From the NCBI GenBank assembly GCA_023475225.1, contig JAMCVK010000024.1, forward strand, positions 62,001-126,000: a stretch of 64,000 nucleotides of DNA. Direction: 5' to 3'. Under the pieces are notes generated by a model, which searched no databases, had not been told where the DNA came from, and saw only the letters and a list, made by a program, of their open reading frames with translations. The stretch's first letter is position 1. The number at the start of each line of letters is the position of its first letter. Made by a program: the position numbers and the translations under genes. Positions 25,172-33,938 of this stretch are shown piece after piece. Source of the DNA: Chloroflexota bacterium (lineage in GTDB: Bacteria; Chloroflexota; UBA6077; FW602-bin22; JAMCVK01).

Positions 25172-25690
25172 GTGGCTGTTTTGCCTGTTTTGTCAGCCGA
25201 TGATCCTATTTTGCGGCTGAAATCTAAAAAAGTACGGCATCTTGATAGTACGCTGCAGAAGCTCATTGATGATATGGTTGAGACGATGCATAGTGCTAAA
25301 GGGCTTGGGCTGGCTGCCCCTCAGGTGGGCACACCATTGCGTATCATCGTCCTCGAGCTGCCAAAGGAGTCCGATGACCCGCTGGCAGGGAGGCTTATCG
25401 TGCTTTGCAATCCTGAAATTGTGAAGGCCAGTGGAGAGTGGGAGCCTGAGGAAGGCTGTCTCTGCTTGCCTGGCTATGTGGCCAATGTGAAGAGGGCGCG
25501 GAGCGTCGTTGTGAGAGGGCGTGATCGACAAGGGAAAGAGGTGAAGATCAAAGCTAAGGATACGTTAGCGCAAGCCTTGCAGCACGAGATCGATCATTTG
25601 AATGGTACTCTCTTCTTCGATCATCTTCAGAGCTTAAATCAGCTACGCCGTGTGGAACCTAAGGACAAGGGTAAAACAACCTTGGAATAG
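25172..25690 (+). CDS. def: Peptide deformylase
   Basis: This metalloenzyme removes the formyl group from nascent protein N-termini. The three motifs are GLGLAAPQVG, EEGCLCLPG and LQHEIDHLNG. The second is EGCLC where most deformylases have EGCLS; the metal-binding Cys is the one before Leu and is kept. At 172 residues it is typical. Start GTG 25172 follows CCAGGAGGTAC at a slightly long spacing; no better in-frame start is seen nearby. It lies about 100 nt after priA, a common neighbourhood. Confidence 0.95.
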   Translation: MAVLPVLSADDPILRLKSKKVRHLDSTLQKLIDDMVETMHSAKGLGLAAPQVGTPLRIIVLELPKESDDPLAGRLIVLCNPEIVKASGEWEPEEGCLCLPGYVANVKRARSVVVRGRDRQGKEVKIKAKDTLAQALQHEIDHLNGTLFFDHLQSLNQLRRVEPKDKGKTTLE

Positions 25691-25756
25691 CTAAGAGATC
25701 GTTTGGCGATGGAGGTTCCGAGAGAGCGAAGCACTTCTGGAAGTGAGGAGCAGTTT

Positions 25757-27010
25757 ATGGGAAAGACCTTGGCTGAAAAGATTCTCAGCGAGAAATCGAA
25801 CAGTGATGCCCGGGCCGGTGACATCGTCATCGCCAGGGTAGATGTGGCCTTGGCTCAGGATGGAACAGGTCCCCTGACAGTGCAGCAGCTACGGACGATG
25901 GGGCTTGAACGGGTGGCCAATCCTAAACGTACTGTCTTTTTTCTTGACCACGCCGCACCGAGTCCACGCTGGGAGCTATCCAACGATCATATAATTCTGC
26001 GTTCTTTCGCCAAACAGATGGGTATTCAACTTTCTGAGATTGGGGAAGGGGTATGTCATCAGATAATCGCTGAATCGTATGCTAGTCCAGGCGAAGTAAT
26101 CATCGGAGCCGATTCCCATACCGTTACGGCGGGGGGGCTATGTGCCTTCGCTACAGGAATGGGCTCTACTGATGTGGCGGTAGGGCTGGCCCTGGGCAAG
26201 ACCTGGTTCAGGGTGCCGGAGACCTTTAAGGTTGTTGTCAGTGGTGCCTTTCAAAAGGGTGTATATCCTAAGGATCTGATTCTCCATCTCATAGGTATGA
26301 TCGGGGCCGATGGGGCTACCTATAAATCGCTAGAGTTCTGCGGCGAGACCATCGAGGGCATGAGCATGTCTGGACGCTTTACTCTGGCCAACATGGCTGT
26401 GGAGGCTGGGGCTAAGGTAGGGTTGATCGCCTCCGATGAGGTGACTCGCGCCTATCTTGAATGGCGTGGGCGGGGTGATGCCTATCACCCTATGCGCCCA
26501 GACCCAGACGCCATCTACGAACATGTGATCACTATAGATGCCTCCATCCTTGAACCGGCCATCGCTAAACCACACACAGTGGATAACACATCTTTAGTTA
26601 AAGATCTCCAGGGAATGAAGGTTGAACAGGTCTTTCTTGGCAGTTGTACCAACGGGCGATTGGAAGACTTGGCTGTTGCTGCAGAAATATGGAAAGGGAA
26701 GAAGCGTCATCTAGAGACGAGGGTCATCGTCGCTCCAGCCTCCAAGGAGGTATTCCTGCAAGCCCTGGCGGCCGGTTACATAGCGACCTTCGTTGAGTTT
26801 GGGGCCGTGATCGTTCCGCCCGGTTGTGCTGCTTGTGTTGGCGTTCATCAAGGGGTTTTAGGGGATGGTGAATCTTGCCTGAGTACATCAAACCGCAACT
26901 TCCAGGGCCGCATGGGGAATCCAGCAAGCTTCATTTACCTGGCCAGCCCAGCTACGGCAGCGGCTAGCGCCTTGCGGAGTGAGATCACCGACCCAAGGGA
27001 GGTATTATAA
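25757..27010 (+). CDS. Aconitase/3-isopropylmalate dehydratase family large subunit, probably aconitase
   Basis: This LeuC-type iron-sulfur hydro-lyase subunit is about 417 residues. The three 4Fe-4S ligands are visible: Cys297 in LGSCTNGR, and Cys357 and Cys360 in PPGCAACVG. FLDHAAPSP and ADSHTVTAGG are family motifs. ATG 25757 has AGGAG 6 nt upstream; an upstream TTG (25703) is less likely. Motifs alone would allow isopropylmalate isomerase or homoaconitase. The operon (isocitrate dehydrogenase, succinyl-CoA synthetase, 2-oxoglutarate oxidoreductase) and absence of leuA/leuB argue for citrate-isocitrate conversion. The stop overlaps the small-subunit start (TAATG). Confidence 0.85.
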   Translation: MGKTLAEKILSEKSNSDARAGDIVIARVDVALAQDGTGPLTVQQLRTMGLERVANPKRTVFFLDHAAPSPRWELSNDHIILRSFAKQMGIQLSEIGEGVCHQIIAESYASPGEVIIGADSHTVTAGGLCAFATGMGSTDVAVGLALGKTWFRVPETFKVVVSGAFQKGVYPKDLILHLIGMIGADGATYKSLEFCGETIEGMSMSGRFTLANMAVEAGAKVGLIASDEVTRAYLEWRGRGDAYHPMRPDPDAIYEHVITIDASILEPAIAKPHTVDNTSLVKDLQGMKVEQVFLGSCTNGRLEDLAVAAEIWKGKKRHLETRVIVAPASKEVFLQALAAGYIATFVEFGAVIVPPGCAACVGVHQGVLGDGESCLSTSNRNFQGRMGNPASFIYLASPATAAASALRSEITDPREVL

Positions 27011-27564
27011 TGATAGAACCAGGTCTGTCCGGCCAAGAGTTCGCCCGCATGGGCGCTTCGCTAAGCGGCAGGTTGAGAGGTAAGGCTTTTAAGTTTGGTG
27101 ATAATATCTCGACTGACCACATCGCCCCGGGGAGATACTTCCACCTGCGCAGCGATCTTCCTGAACTGGCCAAGCATGTCCTGGAAGATGCTGATCCCAC
27201 TTTTGCCAGGCGGGTACAGCCAGGGGATTTTGTGGTGGCTGGACGTAATTTCGGGTTGGGCTCAAGTCGTGAACATGCCCCTACCATCATCAAATCGGCT
27301 GGTGTGAGCGCTGTTTTGGTGAAGTCGGCCGCTCGTATCTTTTTCCGGAATGCTATCAATGTTGGTCTTCCTATCCTCATCTGCGATACGGATAGAATCG
27401 ACGCCGGGGATGAGTTGGAGGTGGACTTAGCGGCGGGCACGATCGACGATCTCACGCAGAGCATTCGTTTGACCTTCGGGAAGATCCCTGAACAGATGAT
27501 AGATATCCTTAGCGAGGGTGGGCTTGTTGCCTACATTCGTAAATACGGTGATTTTAGGGTTTAG
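27010..27564 (+). CDS. Aconitase/isopropylmalate dehydratase family small subunit
   Basis: This LeuD-type swivel subunit of 184 residues completes the active site of the preceding protein. It has STDHIAPGRYF, where the TDHI-P pattern recalls the aconitase TDHISPAG motif, then RNFGLGSSREHAP and ARIFFRNAINVGLP. Its ATG shares one nucleotide with the large-subunit stop (TAATG), ensuring equal production. Substrate specificity in this family depends on the loop after the Arg-Tyr pair, which here reads FHLRSD and does not match a loop I can assign with certainty. Confidence 0.87.
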   Translation: MIEPGLSGQEFARMGASLSGRLRGKAFKFGDNISTDHIAPGRYFHLRSDLPELAKHVLEDADPTFARRVQPGDFVVAGRNFGLGSSREHAPTIIKSAGVSAVLVKSAARIFFRNAINVGLPILICDTDRIDAGDELEVDLAAGTIDDLTQSIRLTFGKIPEQMIDILSEGGLVAYIRKYGDFRV

Positions 27565-27587
27565 GTAGCAGTAAGGTTTAGGGTACC

Positions 27588-27679
27588 GATAGGGCCTTAA
27601 TTGTTGCGTAGGGATGAGAGCGGACAGAGGGGCCGTACGCCGTCGAGTACAAGGTGATTGATAGGGCCTTAATTGTTGC
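27588..27679 (+). repeat. 20-nt direct repeat ahead of the isocitrate dehydrogenase gene
   Basis: The 20-mer GATAGGGCCTTAATTGTTGC occurs at 27588-27607 and again at 27660-27679, 72 nt apart, each followed by similar purine-rich text ending in GAGAG. The second copy leads straight into the ribosome binding region of the dehydrogenase. It may be a remnant duplication of a translation start region or a regulator site. Confidence 0.8.
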
Positions 27680-27693
27680 ATGGGAGTGAGAGA

Positions 27694-28704
27694 GTGGTTT
27701 ATCGTGTAACCTTAATCCCTGGAGATGGAACTGGGCCGGAGCTGGTTGGGGCGGCTAAAAGGGTATTAGAGGCAAGCGGTGTGTCCTTTGATTGGGATAT
27801 TCAAGAAGCCGGTGGGGCCGTGTTGGCAGAATACGGGACTCCTCTGCCGGAACACGTGCTGGACTCGATCCGGCGTAACAAGGTTGCTTTGAAGGGACCG
27901 ATCACTACACCGGTCGGCAAGGGATTTCGCAGTGTGAACGTCACCCTTCGACAGGATCTCCAGCTCTATGCTAACGTGCGTCCGGCCAAGACCATACCTG
28001 GTGTAAAGACCCCTTTCGATAACATTGATTTAGTCGTCGTCAGAGAAAATACGGAAGACCTTTATGCTGGCATCGAGCACATGGTCGGCGATGATGCGGC
28101 TGAAAGTATAAAGATCATCACGCGCAAGGCCTCCACACGCATCGCTCGTTTCGCCTTTGAATATGCGTTAAAGAATGGACGGCGCAAGGTCACTGCTGTT
28201 CATAAGGCCAATATCATGAAGCTCACCGATGGACTCTTTCTGGAATCTTGCCAACAGGTGGCTTCTGCCTATCCCCAGATCGCCTTTGAGGATCGTATCG
28301 TTGACAACATGTGCATGCAACTGGTGCAGAAGCCTGAATTATACGATGTACTTGTCTTGCCGAATCTTTACGGAGATATAATATCCGATCTCTGTGCGGG
28401 GTTGGTGGGTGGCTTGGGGGTAGCGCCGGGAGCGAATATTGGTGAAGAGATAGCTGTTTTTGAGCCGGTGCATGGTAGCATGCCTAAATATGCAGGACAA
28501 AATAAGGCTAATCCGACAGCCCTTATCCTTTCTGGTGTGTTGCTGTTAGAATATCTCGGCGAGCAGACGGCCGCTCAGATAGTGCGATTGGCCCTGGAAT
28601 CCATCATTGCCGAGGGTAAGGATGTGACTTACGATCTGGGCGGATCAGCTGGAACATCTGAGATGGCCGAGGCCATCGTTGCTAGAATGGAAATATCGTC
28701 GTAG
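27694..28704 (+). CDS. icd: Isocitrate dehydrogenase (beta-decarboxylating family, possible NADP preference)
   Basis: This 336-residue enzyme oxidises isocitrate to 2-oxoglutarate and CO2, or runs in reverse. The substrate site shows [18 protein letters not shown] (Ser80) and [15 protein letters not shown], as in isocitrate dehydrogenases rather than isopropylmalate dehydrogenases. [15 protein letters not shown] and [15 protein letters not shown] carry the Lys and Asp residues. Overall it resembles mitochondrial NAD-IDH, yet the cofactor loop reads [10 protein letters not shown], with Lys265-Tyr266 as in NADP-dependent E. coli IDH. GTG 27694 was chosen behind GGGAGTGAGA; a TTG at 27673 is upstream. 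It sits between aconitase and succinyl-CoA synthetase genes. Confidence 0.9.
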   Translation: MVYRVTLIPGDGTGPELVGAAKRVLEASGVSFDWDIQEAGGAVLAEYGTPLPEHVLDSIRRNKVALKGPITTPVGKGFRSVNVTLRQDLQLYANVRPAKTIPGVKTPFDNIDLVVVRENTEDLYAGIEHMVGDDAAESIKIITRKASTRIARFAFEYALKNGRRKVTAVHKANIMKLTDGLFLESCQQVASAYPQIAFEDRIVDNMCMQLVQKPELYDVLVLPNLYGDIISDLCAGLVGGLGVAPGANIGEEIAVFEPVHGSMPKYAGQNKANPTALILSGVLLLEYLGEQTAAQIVRLALESIIAEGKDVTYDLGGSAGTSEMAEAIVARMEISS

Positions 28705-28726
28705 CTCACATGCCAAGGGGTAGCCG

Positions 28727-29860
28727 GTGAAGATTCAAGAATATCAGGCACGGCAGATTCTGGAGCGATATGGCATTCCCATCCCAAGGGGTGAGGTAGC
28801 CACGACGCCTGACGAGGCCGAGGCGATCGCTGAGCACCTCGCTGTTCCGGTAGTGGTGAAGGCGCAGGTACTTGTGGGAGGGCGGGGTAAGGCCGGAGGG
28901 GTAAAGTTGGCTCAATCACCCTCCGAAGCTGGTCTGGTGGCCAGCAAGGTCCTTGGTATGAATATAAAGGGGACCACTGTTCGAAAGGTGCTGGTTGCGG
29001 AAGCCACTGATATCACCAAGGAGCTGTACCTTGGGGTAGTGATCAACCGCACCAGTAAAGTTGTAACCGTAATGGCCAGTGGTGAGGGGGGCATAGATAT
29101 CGAGGAGGTGGCCAGGGTTGCCCCGCAGAAGATCGTCAAAGTCGACGTTGATCCCCTTCTCGGTCTGAGGGACTATCAGTCCCGCGAGTTGAGTTTTGGC
29201 ATAGGTTTGGAGGGACGATTGGCGTGTGACTTCGCCAGAATCGCACTTGACCTTCAGCGGGCATTCGTCGAATGCGATGCCTCCCTGGCTGAAATCAATC
29301 CCCTGGCCATTGATGGACAGGGGACATTGAAGGCCATCGATGCTAAGATAATCTTAGATGAGAATGCCCTTTTCAGACATAAGGAGTTAGAGTCGTTACG
29401 TGATTCGAGTGAGGAAGATCCTCACGAGTGGTCGGCACGCGAACAGGGCTTAAGTTATGTAAAACTCGAGGGTAACATAGGTTGTATGGTCAATGGGGCC
29501 GGTCTGGCGATGGCGACGATGGACCTGATCAAATTATATGGGGGAGCGCCGGCCAACTTTCTTGATATCGGGGGTGGTGCCAGGGCAGATCAGGTGGCCG
29601 CTGCCTTGAAGATATTGCTCTCCGATAGAGATGTTCGGGCTATCTTGCTTAATATTTTTGGCGGCATTACCCGCTGCGATGAGGTGGCGTACGGCATCGT
29701 AGCTGCCCTTCGTGAGTCTCAATGCCGATTGCCGGTCGTCGCTCGGCTAGTGGGCACCAATGAGGAGGAGGGACAAGGAATTCTGTCCCAAGCGAACCTG
29801 ATTACGGCCCAGACTATGGAGGAGGCAGCTAAACGGGTCGTGCACTTGCTGGAGATGTAG
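28727..29860 (+). CDS. sucC: Succinyl-CoA synthetase beta subunit (ADP/GDP-forming)
   Basis: This 377-residue ATP-grasp subunit binds nucleotide and succinate. It has the start [21 protein letters not shown], the glycine-rich [28 protein letters not shown], and the C-terminal ligase domain [18 protein letters not shown] with [13 protein letters not shown]. The start is GTG 28727. With sucD it interconverts succinyl-CoA and succinate with substrate-level phosphorylation, linking to the 2-oxoglutarate oxidoreductase downstream. Length is normal. Confidence 0.96.
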   Translation: MKIQEYQARQILERYGIPIPRGEVATTPDEAEAIAEHLAVPVVVKAQVLVGGRGKAGGVKLAQSPSEAGLVASKVLGMNIKGTTVRKVLVAEATDITKELYLGVVINRTSKVVTVMASGEGGIDIEEVARVAPQKIVKVDVDPLLGLRDYQSRELSFGIGLEGRLACDFARIALDLQRAFVECDASLAEINPLAIDGQGTLKAIDAKIILDENALFRHKELESLRDSSEEDPHEWSAREQGLSYVKLEGNIGCMVNGAGLAMATMDLIKLYGGAPANFLDIGGGARADQVAAALKILLSDRDVRAILLNIFGGITRCDEVAYGIVAALRESQCRLPVVARLVGTNEEEGQGILSQANLITAQTMEEAAKRVVHLLEM

Positions 29861-29861
29861 G

Positions 29862-30734
29862 TTGAGCATACTAGTCGATAAAACGACGCGCTTGTTAGTA
29901 CAGGGGATCACCGGTAGGGAGGGTGAGTTTCATACGCGGCAAATGCTTGAATATGGCACCAATATCGTGGCCGGCGTGACGCCTGGCCGTGGGGGTGAGA
30001 GTGTAGCCGGTATTCCTGTCTTCGATACGGTTAAGGAGGCTGTGCGAGCCTGTTCTCCGAACACATCTATCATCTACGTCCCAGCTATTGCTGCCCCTGA
30101 TGCTATCATTGAGGCTGTCGCGGCGGGCATCCCACTGGTTGTCTGCATTTCAGAAGGTATACCGACTCTCGATATGATTCAGGTCTATCATTATGTGCGG
30201 CGGGTGGGCAGTCGTCTGGTGGGGCCGAACTGCCCTGGACTCACCTCACCGGGCGAAGCGAAGGTAGGTATCATGCCGGGCCATATTCATTGTCCTGGTC
30301 CAGTGGGTGTCGTTTCCCGTAGTGGCACGTTGACTTATGAGGTCGTGCAAGGATTGACCCGACGTGGCTACGGACAATCAACTTGCATTGGTATTGGCGG
30401 TGATCCTATCGTGGGGACATCGTTCATTGATGTCCTAGAGTTGTTTGAGAAAGACTCAGATACCAGGATCATCGTGCTTATCGGTGAGATAGGGGGCGCG
30501 GATGAGGAGCTGGCGGCTGAATTTATCAGTCAGAGAGTAAGTAAGCCAGTTGTTGGATTTGTGGCCGGTCTTAGTGCCCCGCCAGGGAAACGAATGGGTC
30601 ACGCTGGGGCGATCATCTCCGGGGGAACGGGGACGGCGGCCGAGAAGATCGCTGCCCTTCGAGCAGTGGGTGTAAGGATGGCCCGTAGTCCGGCCGAGAT
30701 CGGTGACCTCGTTGGGGAGGTACTTAAAAGCTAA
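29862..30734 (+). CDS. sucD: Succinyl-CoA synthetase alpha subunit
   Basis: This 290-residue CoA-binding subunit carries the phosphohistidine, His247 in [13 protein letters not shown]. The CoA-binding Rossmann part includes [18 protein letters not shown] and [29 protein letters not shown] precedes the ligase domain. TTG 29862 begins 1 nt after the sucC stop codon. Length and motifs are standard. Confidence 0.96.
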   Translation: MSILVDKTTRLLVQGITGREGEFHTRQMLEYGTNIVAGVTPGRGGESVAGIPVFDTVKEAVRACSPNTSIIYVPAIAAPDAIIEAVAAGIPLVVCISEGIPTLDMIQVYHYVRRVGSRLVGPNCPGLTSPGEAKVGIMPGHIHCPGPVGVVSRSGTLTYEVVQGLTRRGYGQSTCIGIGGDPIVGTSFIDVLELFEKDSDTRIIVLIGEIGGADEELAAEFISQRVSKPVVGFVAGLSAPPGKRMGHAGAIISGGTGTAAEKIAALRAVGVRMARSPAEIGDLVGEVLKS

Positions 30735-31088
30735 ATGAATAGAGAAAACAAGATGAGCGAAGAGCAAACGGCTGAACAGGCCAATGTGGGGACGGCGGTA
30801 GCGGCTACAGTCGAGGCAGCCATCGAATCTGTATCTAAGGAGGCGGGTAAGGCGCCGGTCGTCGTTTACCACCCCTGGTGTAAGGGATGCGGTATTTGTG
30901 TGGCCTTCTGTCCAAAGCATGTACTTGAGTTGGGCGAGGATGGACTGGTGAGCATAGCTCGCCCGGAGGATTGCGTGAATTGTGACCTGTGCGATGTCCT
31001 TTGTCCAGACCTGGCCATTTTTAGCCCAGGTTGGCCGGAGAGAGGACGCCGGCGGTTTGGAAGGGGGAGAAGTGAAGGGCAGGAATGA
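30735..31088 (+). CDS. korD: Ferredoxin-type delta subunit of 2-oxoglutarate:ferredoxin oxidoreductase
   Basis: This 117-residue electron-transfer subunit has two 4Fe-4S motifs: CKGCGICVAFCP and CVNCDLCDVLCP. A weakly conserved Ala/Glu-rich N-terminal extension of about 45 residues precedes the ferredoxin fold, and an Arg/Gly-rich tail follows. The ATG directly follows the sucD stop; ATG 30753 is an alternative start. Its 3' end overlaps korA by 17 nt. Order korD-A-B-C is a common KGOR operon form. It passes electrons from 2-oxoglutarate oxidation to free ferredoxin. Confidence 0.92.
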   Translation: MNRENKMSEEQTAEQANVGTAVAATVEAAIESVSKEAGKAPVVVYHPWCKGCGICVAFCPKHVLELGEDGLVSIARPEDCVNCDLCDVLCPDLAIFSPGWPERGRRRFGRGRSEGQE

Positions 31089-32202
31089 GTTAAGGTTCAT
31101 GCAGGGGAACGAGGCCTGCGCCGAAGGGGCCTTGGCTGCTGGACTGCGGTTCTACGCTGGGTATCCTATCACACCCTCAACGGAGATAGCTGAGATCCTC
31201 TCGTGGCGGCTGCCGCAGGTCGGCGGTAAATTTATTCAAATGGAAGATGAACTTGGGAGCCTCGCCGCCGTTCTGGGGGCCTCCATTGGCGGACTGAAGT
31301 CGACTACGGCCACCAGCGGCCCAGGTTTCTCTTTGATGCAGGAGAACATCGGGTTCGCTGCCGCGGCGGAGATACCCTGTGTTATTGTCAACGTTCAGCG
31401 GGCTGGTCCTAGTACCGGTCAACCAACTAGCCCTGCGCAAGGCGATGTGATGCAGGCCCGCTGGGGAACGCACGGCGATCACCCCATCATTGCCCTTGCT
31501 CCTAGCTCGGTGCGTGAGACTTTTGATTTAACTATTCGGGCCTTTAACCTTTCGGAGAAGTACCGTACTCCGGTAATTCTTCTGATGGACGAGGTAGTGG
31601 CCCATATGCGGGAATCGATCATTTTACCACAGCCTGGCGAGATCGAGGTAGTGGAGCGCCCCAGTCCGACCATCGACCCATCGGCCTACCTTGCCTTTGA
31701 CAATAGCATAGATGTGCCACCCTTGGCCAGTTTTGGAGAAGGCTACCGCTATCATATCACTGGGCTCTTTCACGATGAGGCCGGCTTTCCCACTCAGCGT
31801 TTGGACGAGATCAATCCCTGGTTCGAACGGCTCTTCCATAAGATAGAAAGGAACCGAGCAGATATCATTCGGGTGCAGGAAGAGCTGACATCAGATGCCG
31901 ACATCGTCCTAGTATCATATGGTGCTAGCGCGCGGTCTGCCCGTCACGCCATGAGGATAGCCAGAGAACAAGGGCAACAGGTAGGATTGCTCAAGTTATT
32001 GACCTTGTGGCCATTTCCGGAGGAGAGTGTAGATCGTCTGGCTGGACGAGTGAAGAAATTTATTGTGCCGGAAATGAACCGTGGCCAGATAGTGCTGGAG
32101 GTTGAGAGGGTCGTGAGGGGACGAGCGGAGGTACGGGGGGTCAGTCGGGTTGATGGTGAGCTGATCCTTCCGGCGCAGATTGAGAAAGCCCTGGAGGATT
32201 GA
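31072..32202 (+). CDS. korA: 2-oxoglutarate:ferredoxin oxidoreductase alpha subunit
   Basis: This 376-residue subunit includes the Pyr domain I and domain II of KGOR. The signature YPITPSTEIAE follows GNEACAEGALAAGLRF. TTATSGPGFSLMQENIGFAAAAEIP and GPSTGQPTSP are strongly conserved in KorA. The frame is open from 30982, but GTG 31072 (behind AAGGGGG) begins the family-homologous part, so it is taken as start. It catalyses oxidative decarboxylation of 2-oxoglutarate to succinyl-CoA with KorB, or the reverse carboxylation. Confidence 0.95.
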   Translation: MKGRNELRFMQGNEACAEGALAAGLRFYAGYPITPSTEIAEILSWRLPQVGGKFIQMEDELGSLAAVLGASIGGLKSTTATSGPGFSLMQENIGFAAAAEIPCVIVNVQRAGPSTGQPTSPAQGDVMQARWGTHGDHPIIALAPSSVRETFDLTIRAFNLSEKYRTPVILLMDEVVAHMRESIILPQPGEIEVVERPSPTIDPSAYLAFDNSIDVPPLASFGEGYRYHITGLFHDEAGFPTQRLDEINPWFERLFHKIERNRADIIRVQEELTSDADIVLVSYGASARSARHAMRIAREQGQQVGLLKLLTLWPFPEESVDRLAGRVKKFIVPEMNRGQIVLEVERVVRGRAEVRGVSRVDGELILPAQIEKALED

Positions 32203-32205
32203 CCG

Positions 32206-33045
32206 ATGATGGAAGAACGTATCCCGGTCACGTACAAGTATTTAAGGCTACACAAGAAGTTTCCCAGTGTTTGGTGCCCGGGCTGTGGTATAGGCATTGT
32301 TTTCAATGCCCTTATCAGGGCGATCGATCGTAGTGGGCTGAAAAAGGATGAGGTGGCCTTTGTCTCAGGTATAGGATGTTCTGGACGTATGCCCGTTTAT
32401 GGTGACTTTGATAGCCTGCATGTTACCCATGGGCGGGCGCTGGCCTTCGCTACTGGGCTAAAGTTAGCCAAACCAGATATAGAAGTGATCACTGTGATGG
32501 GTGATGGCGATGCATTGGCTATTGGAGGCAATCATTTTATCCACGCAGCTAGACGGAACATGGACATCACGGCAATCATTGTTAACAATAGTATTTACGG
32601 GATGACGGGTGGACAATATTCGCCGACTACACCGACCGGGGCTAAGGCAACTACAGCGATGTATGGCGATGTCGAACAGCCATTCGACGTCGCCAATTTG
32701 GCAGTGGTAGCTGGGGCGGCCTTCGTGGCTCGTGGTGCGGTTTATTACGCTTTTGAGCTGGAAAGATTGATCGAGCAGGCCATCAGGAAGAAGGGCTTTG
32801 CCCTTGTTGAGGTTATCAGCCATTGTCATATCCACTATGGCAAGATGAATGGGATGCCTGAGGCGATCGACATGTTGAAGTGGCAGAAGGAGAACACGAT
32901 ATCTAGGTCGCAAGCGGAGAAGGAGGGTGGAGCTGGGGGTAAAATCATCAGGGGCGTATTAGTTGACCGCTCATTGCCCGGCTATGTTGAGCAATACGAT
33001 AAGATTATAGCCCAGGCTCAGCAACGATTGGGGCGTGCCCGATGA
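32206..33045 (+). CDS. korB: 2-oxoglutarate:ferredoxin oxidoreductase beta subunit
   Basis: This 279-residue subunit binds thiamine diphosphate. It has VWCPGCGIGIV, GIGCSGRMPVY, and the ThDP/Mg motif MGDGDALAIGGNH...VNNSIYGMTGGQYSPTTPTG. Conserved cysteines of the 4Fe-4S site (WCPGCG and CSGR) are present. It follows korA by 3 nt and overlaps korC by 4 nt. Confidence 0.96.
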   Translation: MMEERIPVTYKYLRLHKKFPSVWCPGCGIGIVFNALIRAIDRSGLKKDEVAFVSGIGCSGRMPVYGDFDSLHVTHGRALAFATGLKLAKPDIEVITVMGDGDALAIGGNHFIHAARRNMDITAIIVNNSIYGMTGGQYSPTTPTGAKATTAMYGDVEQPFDVANLAVVAGAAFVARGAVYYAFELERLIEQAIRKKGFALVEVISHCHIHYGKMNGMPEAIDMLKWQKENTISRSQAEKEGGAGGKIIRGVLVDRSLPGYVEQYDKIIAQAQQRLGRAR

Positions 33046-33593
33046 GGGGGCGTTACGAGATTCGCTTGGCTGGTGTGGGTGGCCAGGGTATAGTGTTGGC
33101 TGGCCTTATCTTGGCTGAAGCAGCGGCTATTTATGACGGTAAAAATGCTATTCAAACACAATCCTACGGGGCTCAGACGAGAGGTGGCCCGAGCATGTCT
33201 GGCATCGTCATCAGCGATGAGGAGATAGACTATCCGAAGGTGCTCCACGAAGATCTGTTGCTGGCCATGAGTCAGGATGCTTGTGACAAGTATTACCCCA
33301 ATATGAAAAAGGATGGGCTTCTCATCGCTGATTCTTTCTTTGTGCATCGGGTGCCAACAGAAAGGGCCTATCATCTTCCGATAACAAGCGTAGCTAGAGA
33401 AATGACCGGTCACTCGGTTACAGCCAGCATGGTGGCCCTTGGGATTATCGTAGGGTTGACCGGCATCGTCTCTGCGGAAGCGATCGTTTCTGCTGTGAAA
33501 GATCGTTCGCCCCGAGGGACAGAAGGACTAAACCTGAGAGCGCTCGAGGCTGGGTTCCAGGTGGCGCGCCAGATCAAGGCCGGCAAAATCTAA
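33042..33593 (+). CDS. korC: 2-oxoglutarate:ferredoxin oxidoreductase gamma subunit
   Basis: This 183-residue subunit has the gamma-domain start IRLAGVGGQGIVLAGLILAE, then NAIQTQSYGAQTRGGPSMSG, both classic for KorC/PorC-type proteins. The ATG overlaps the korB stop by 4 nt (ATGA). It completes the KorDABC set and ends the TCA-branch operon; the next plus-strand gene lies 345 nt on, across a repeat with a terminator-like hairpin. Confidence 0.95.
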   Translation: MRGRYEIRLAGVGGQGIVLAGLILAEAAAIYDGKNAIQTQSYGAQTRGGPSMSGIVISDEEIDYPKVLHEDLLLAMSQDACDKYYPNMKKDGLLIADSFFVHRVPTERAYHLPITSVAREMTGHSVTASMVALGIIVGLTGIVSAEAIVSAVKDRSPRGTEGLNLRALEAGFQVARQIKAGKI

Positions 33594-33671
33594 TCAGGCA
33601 GTTCCTTGCAAATATTCAATCCTTAGCAGGCATCTCTAAAAGAGCCCTCACAATTCGAGTTTGGAATAGTG

Positions 33672-33831
33672 TGAGAGCATTGAATATCTCTCCCAAATCC
33701 GCCTTTGGCGGATTCAAGGTAGTCCTTTGGGCCTTTTGTCCTTCCTGCGGAAGGAGGGCATATCCCCAGATCCACCGTCCGCCGAAGGTCCACCTTCGGC
33801 GGACGCACCCTTGGACCCCCGTTGTTTAGAG
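33672..33831 (+). repeat. Intergenic repeat, copy A
   Basis: This is one of three related blocks (others at 39954-40096 and 50216-50345), all in the same orientation. Shared landmarks in order are TTGAATATCTC, CCAAATCC, ATTCAAGGTAG, a GC hairpin before a T-run (degenerate here), ATCCCCAGATCC, inverted GTCCGCCGAAGG/CCTTCGGCGGAC (33777-33804) and CTTGGACCCCCGTTGTTTA. No coding sense is evident. It lies after korC and before secD; the rest of the 345-nt gap holds only the secD leader. Confidence 0.85.
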
Positions 33832-33938
33832 AAGCATAGGTGAGCGAGGCACGGCCAATTTGACAGGGGGTGGGGCCTCGCCTATAATCAGTGCCTGATA
33901 CAGGCGGTCTTAGCGAAGATTTGTTGGGAGGATGGGCT

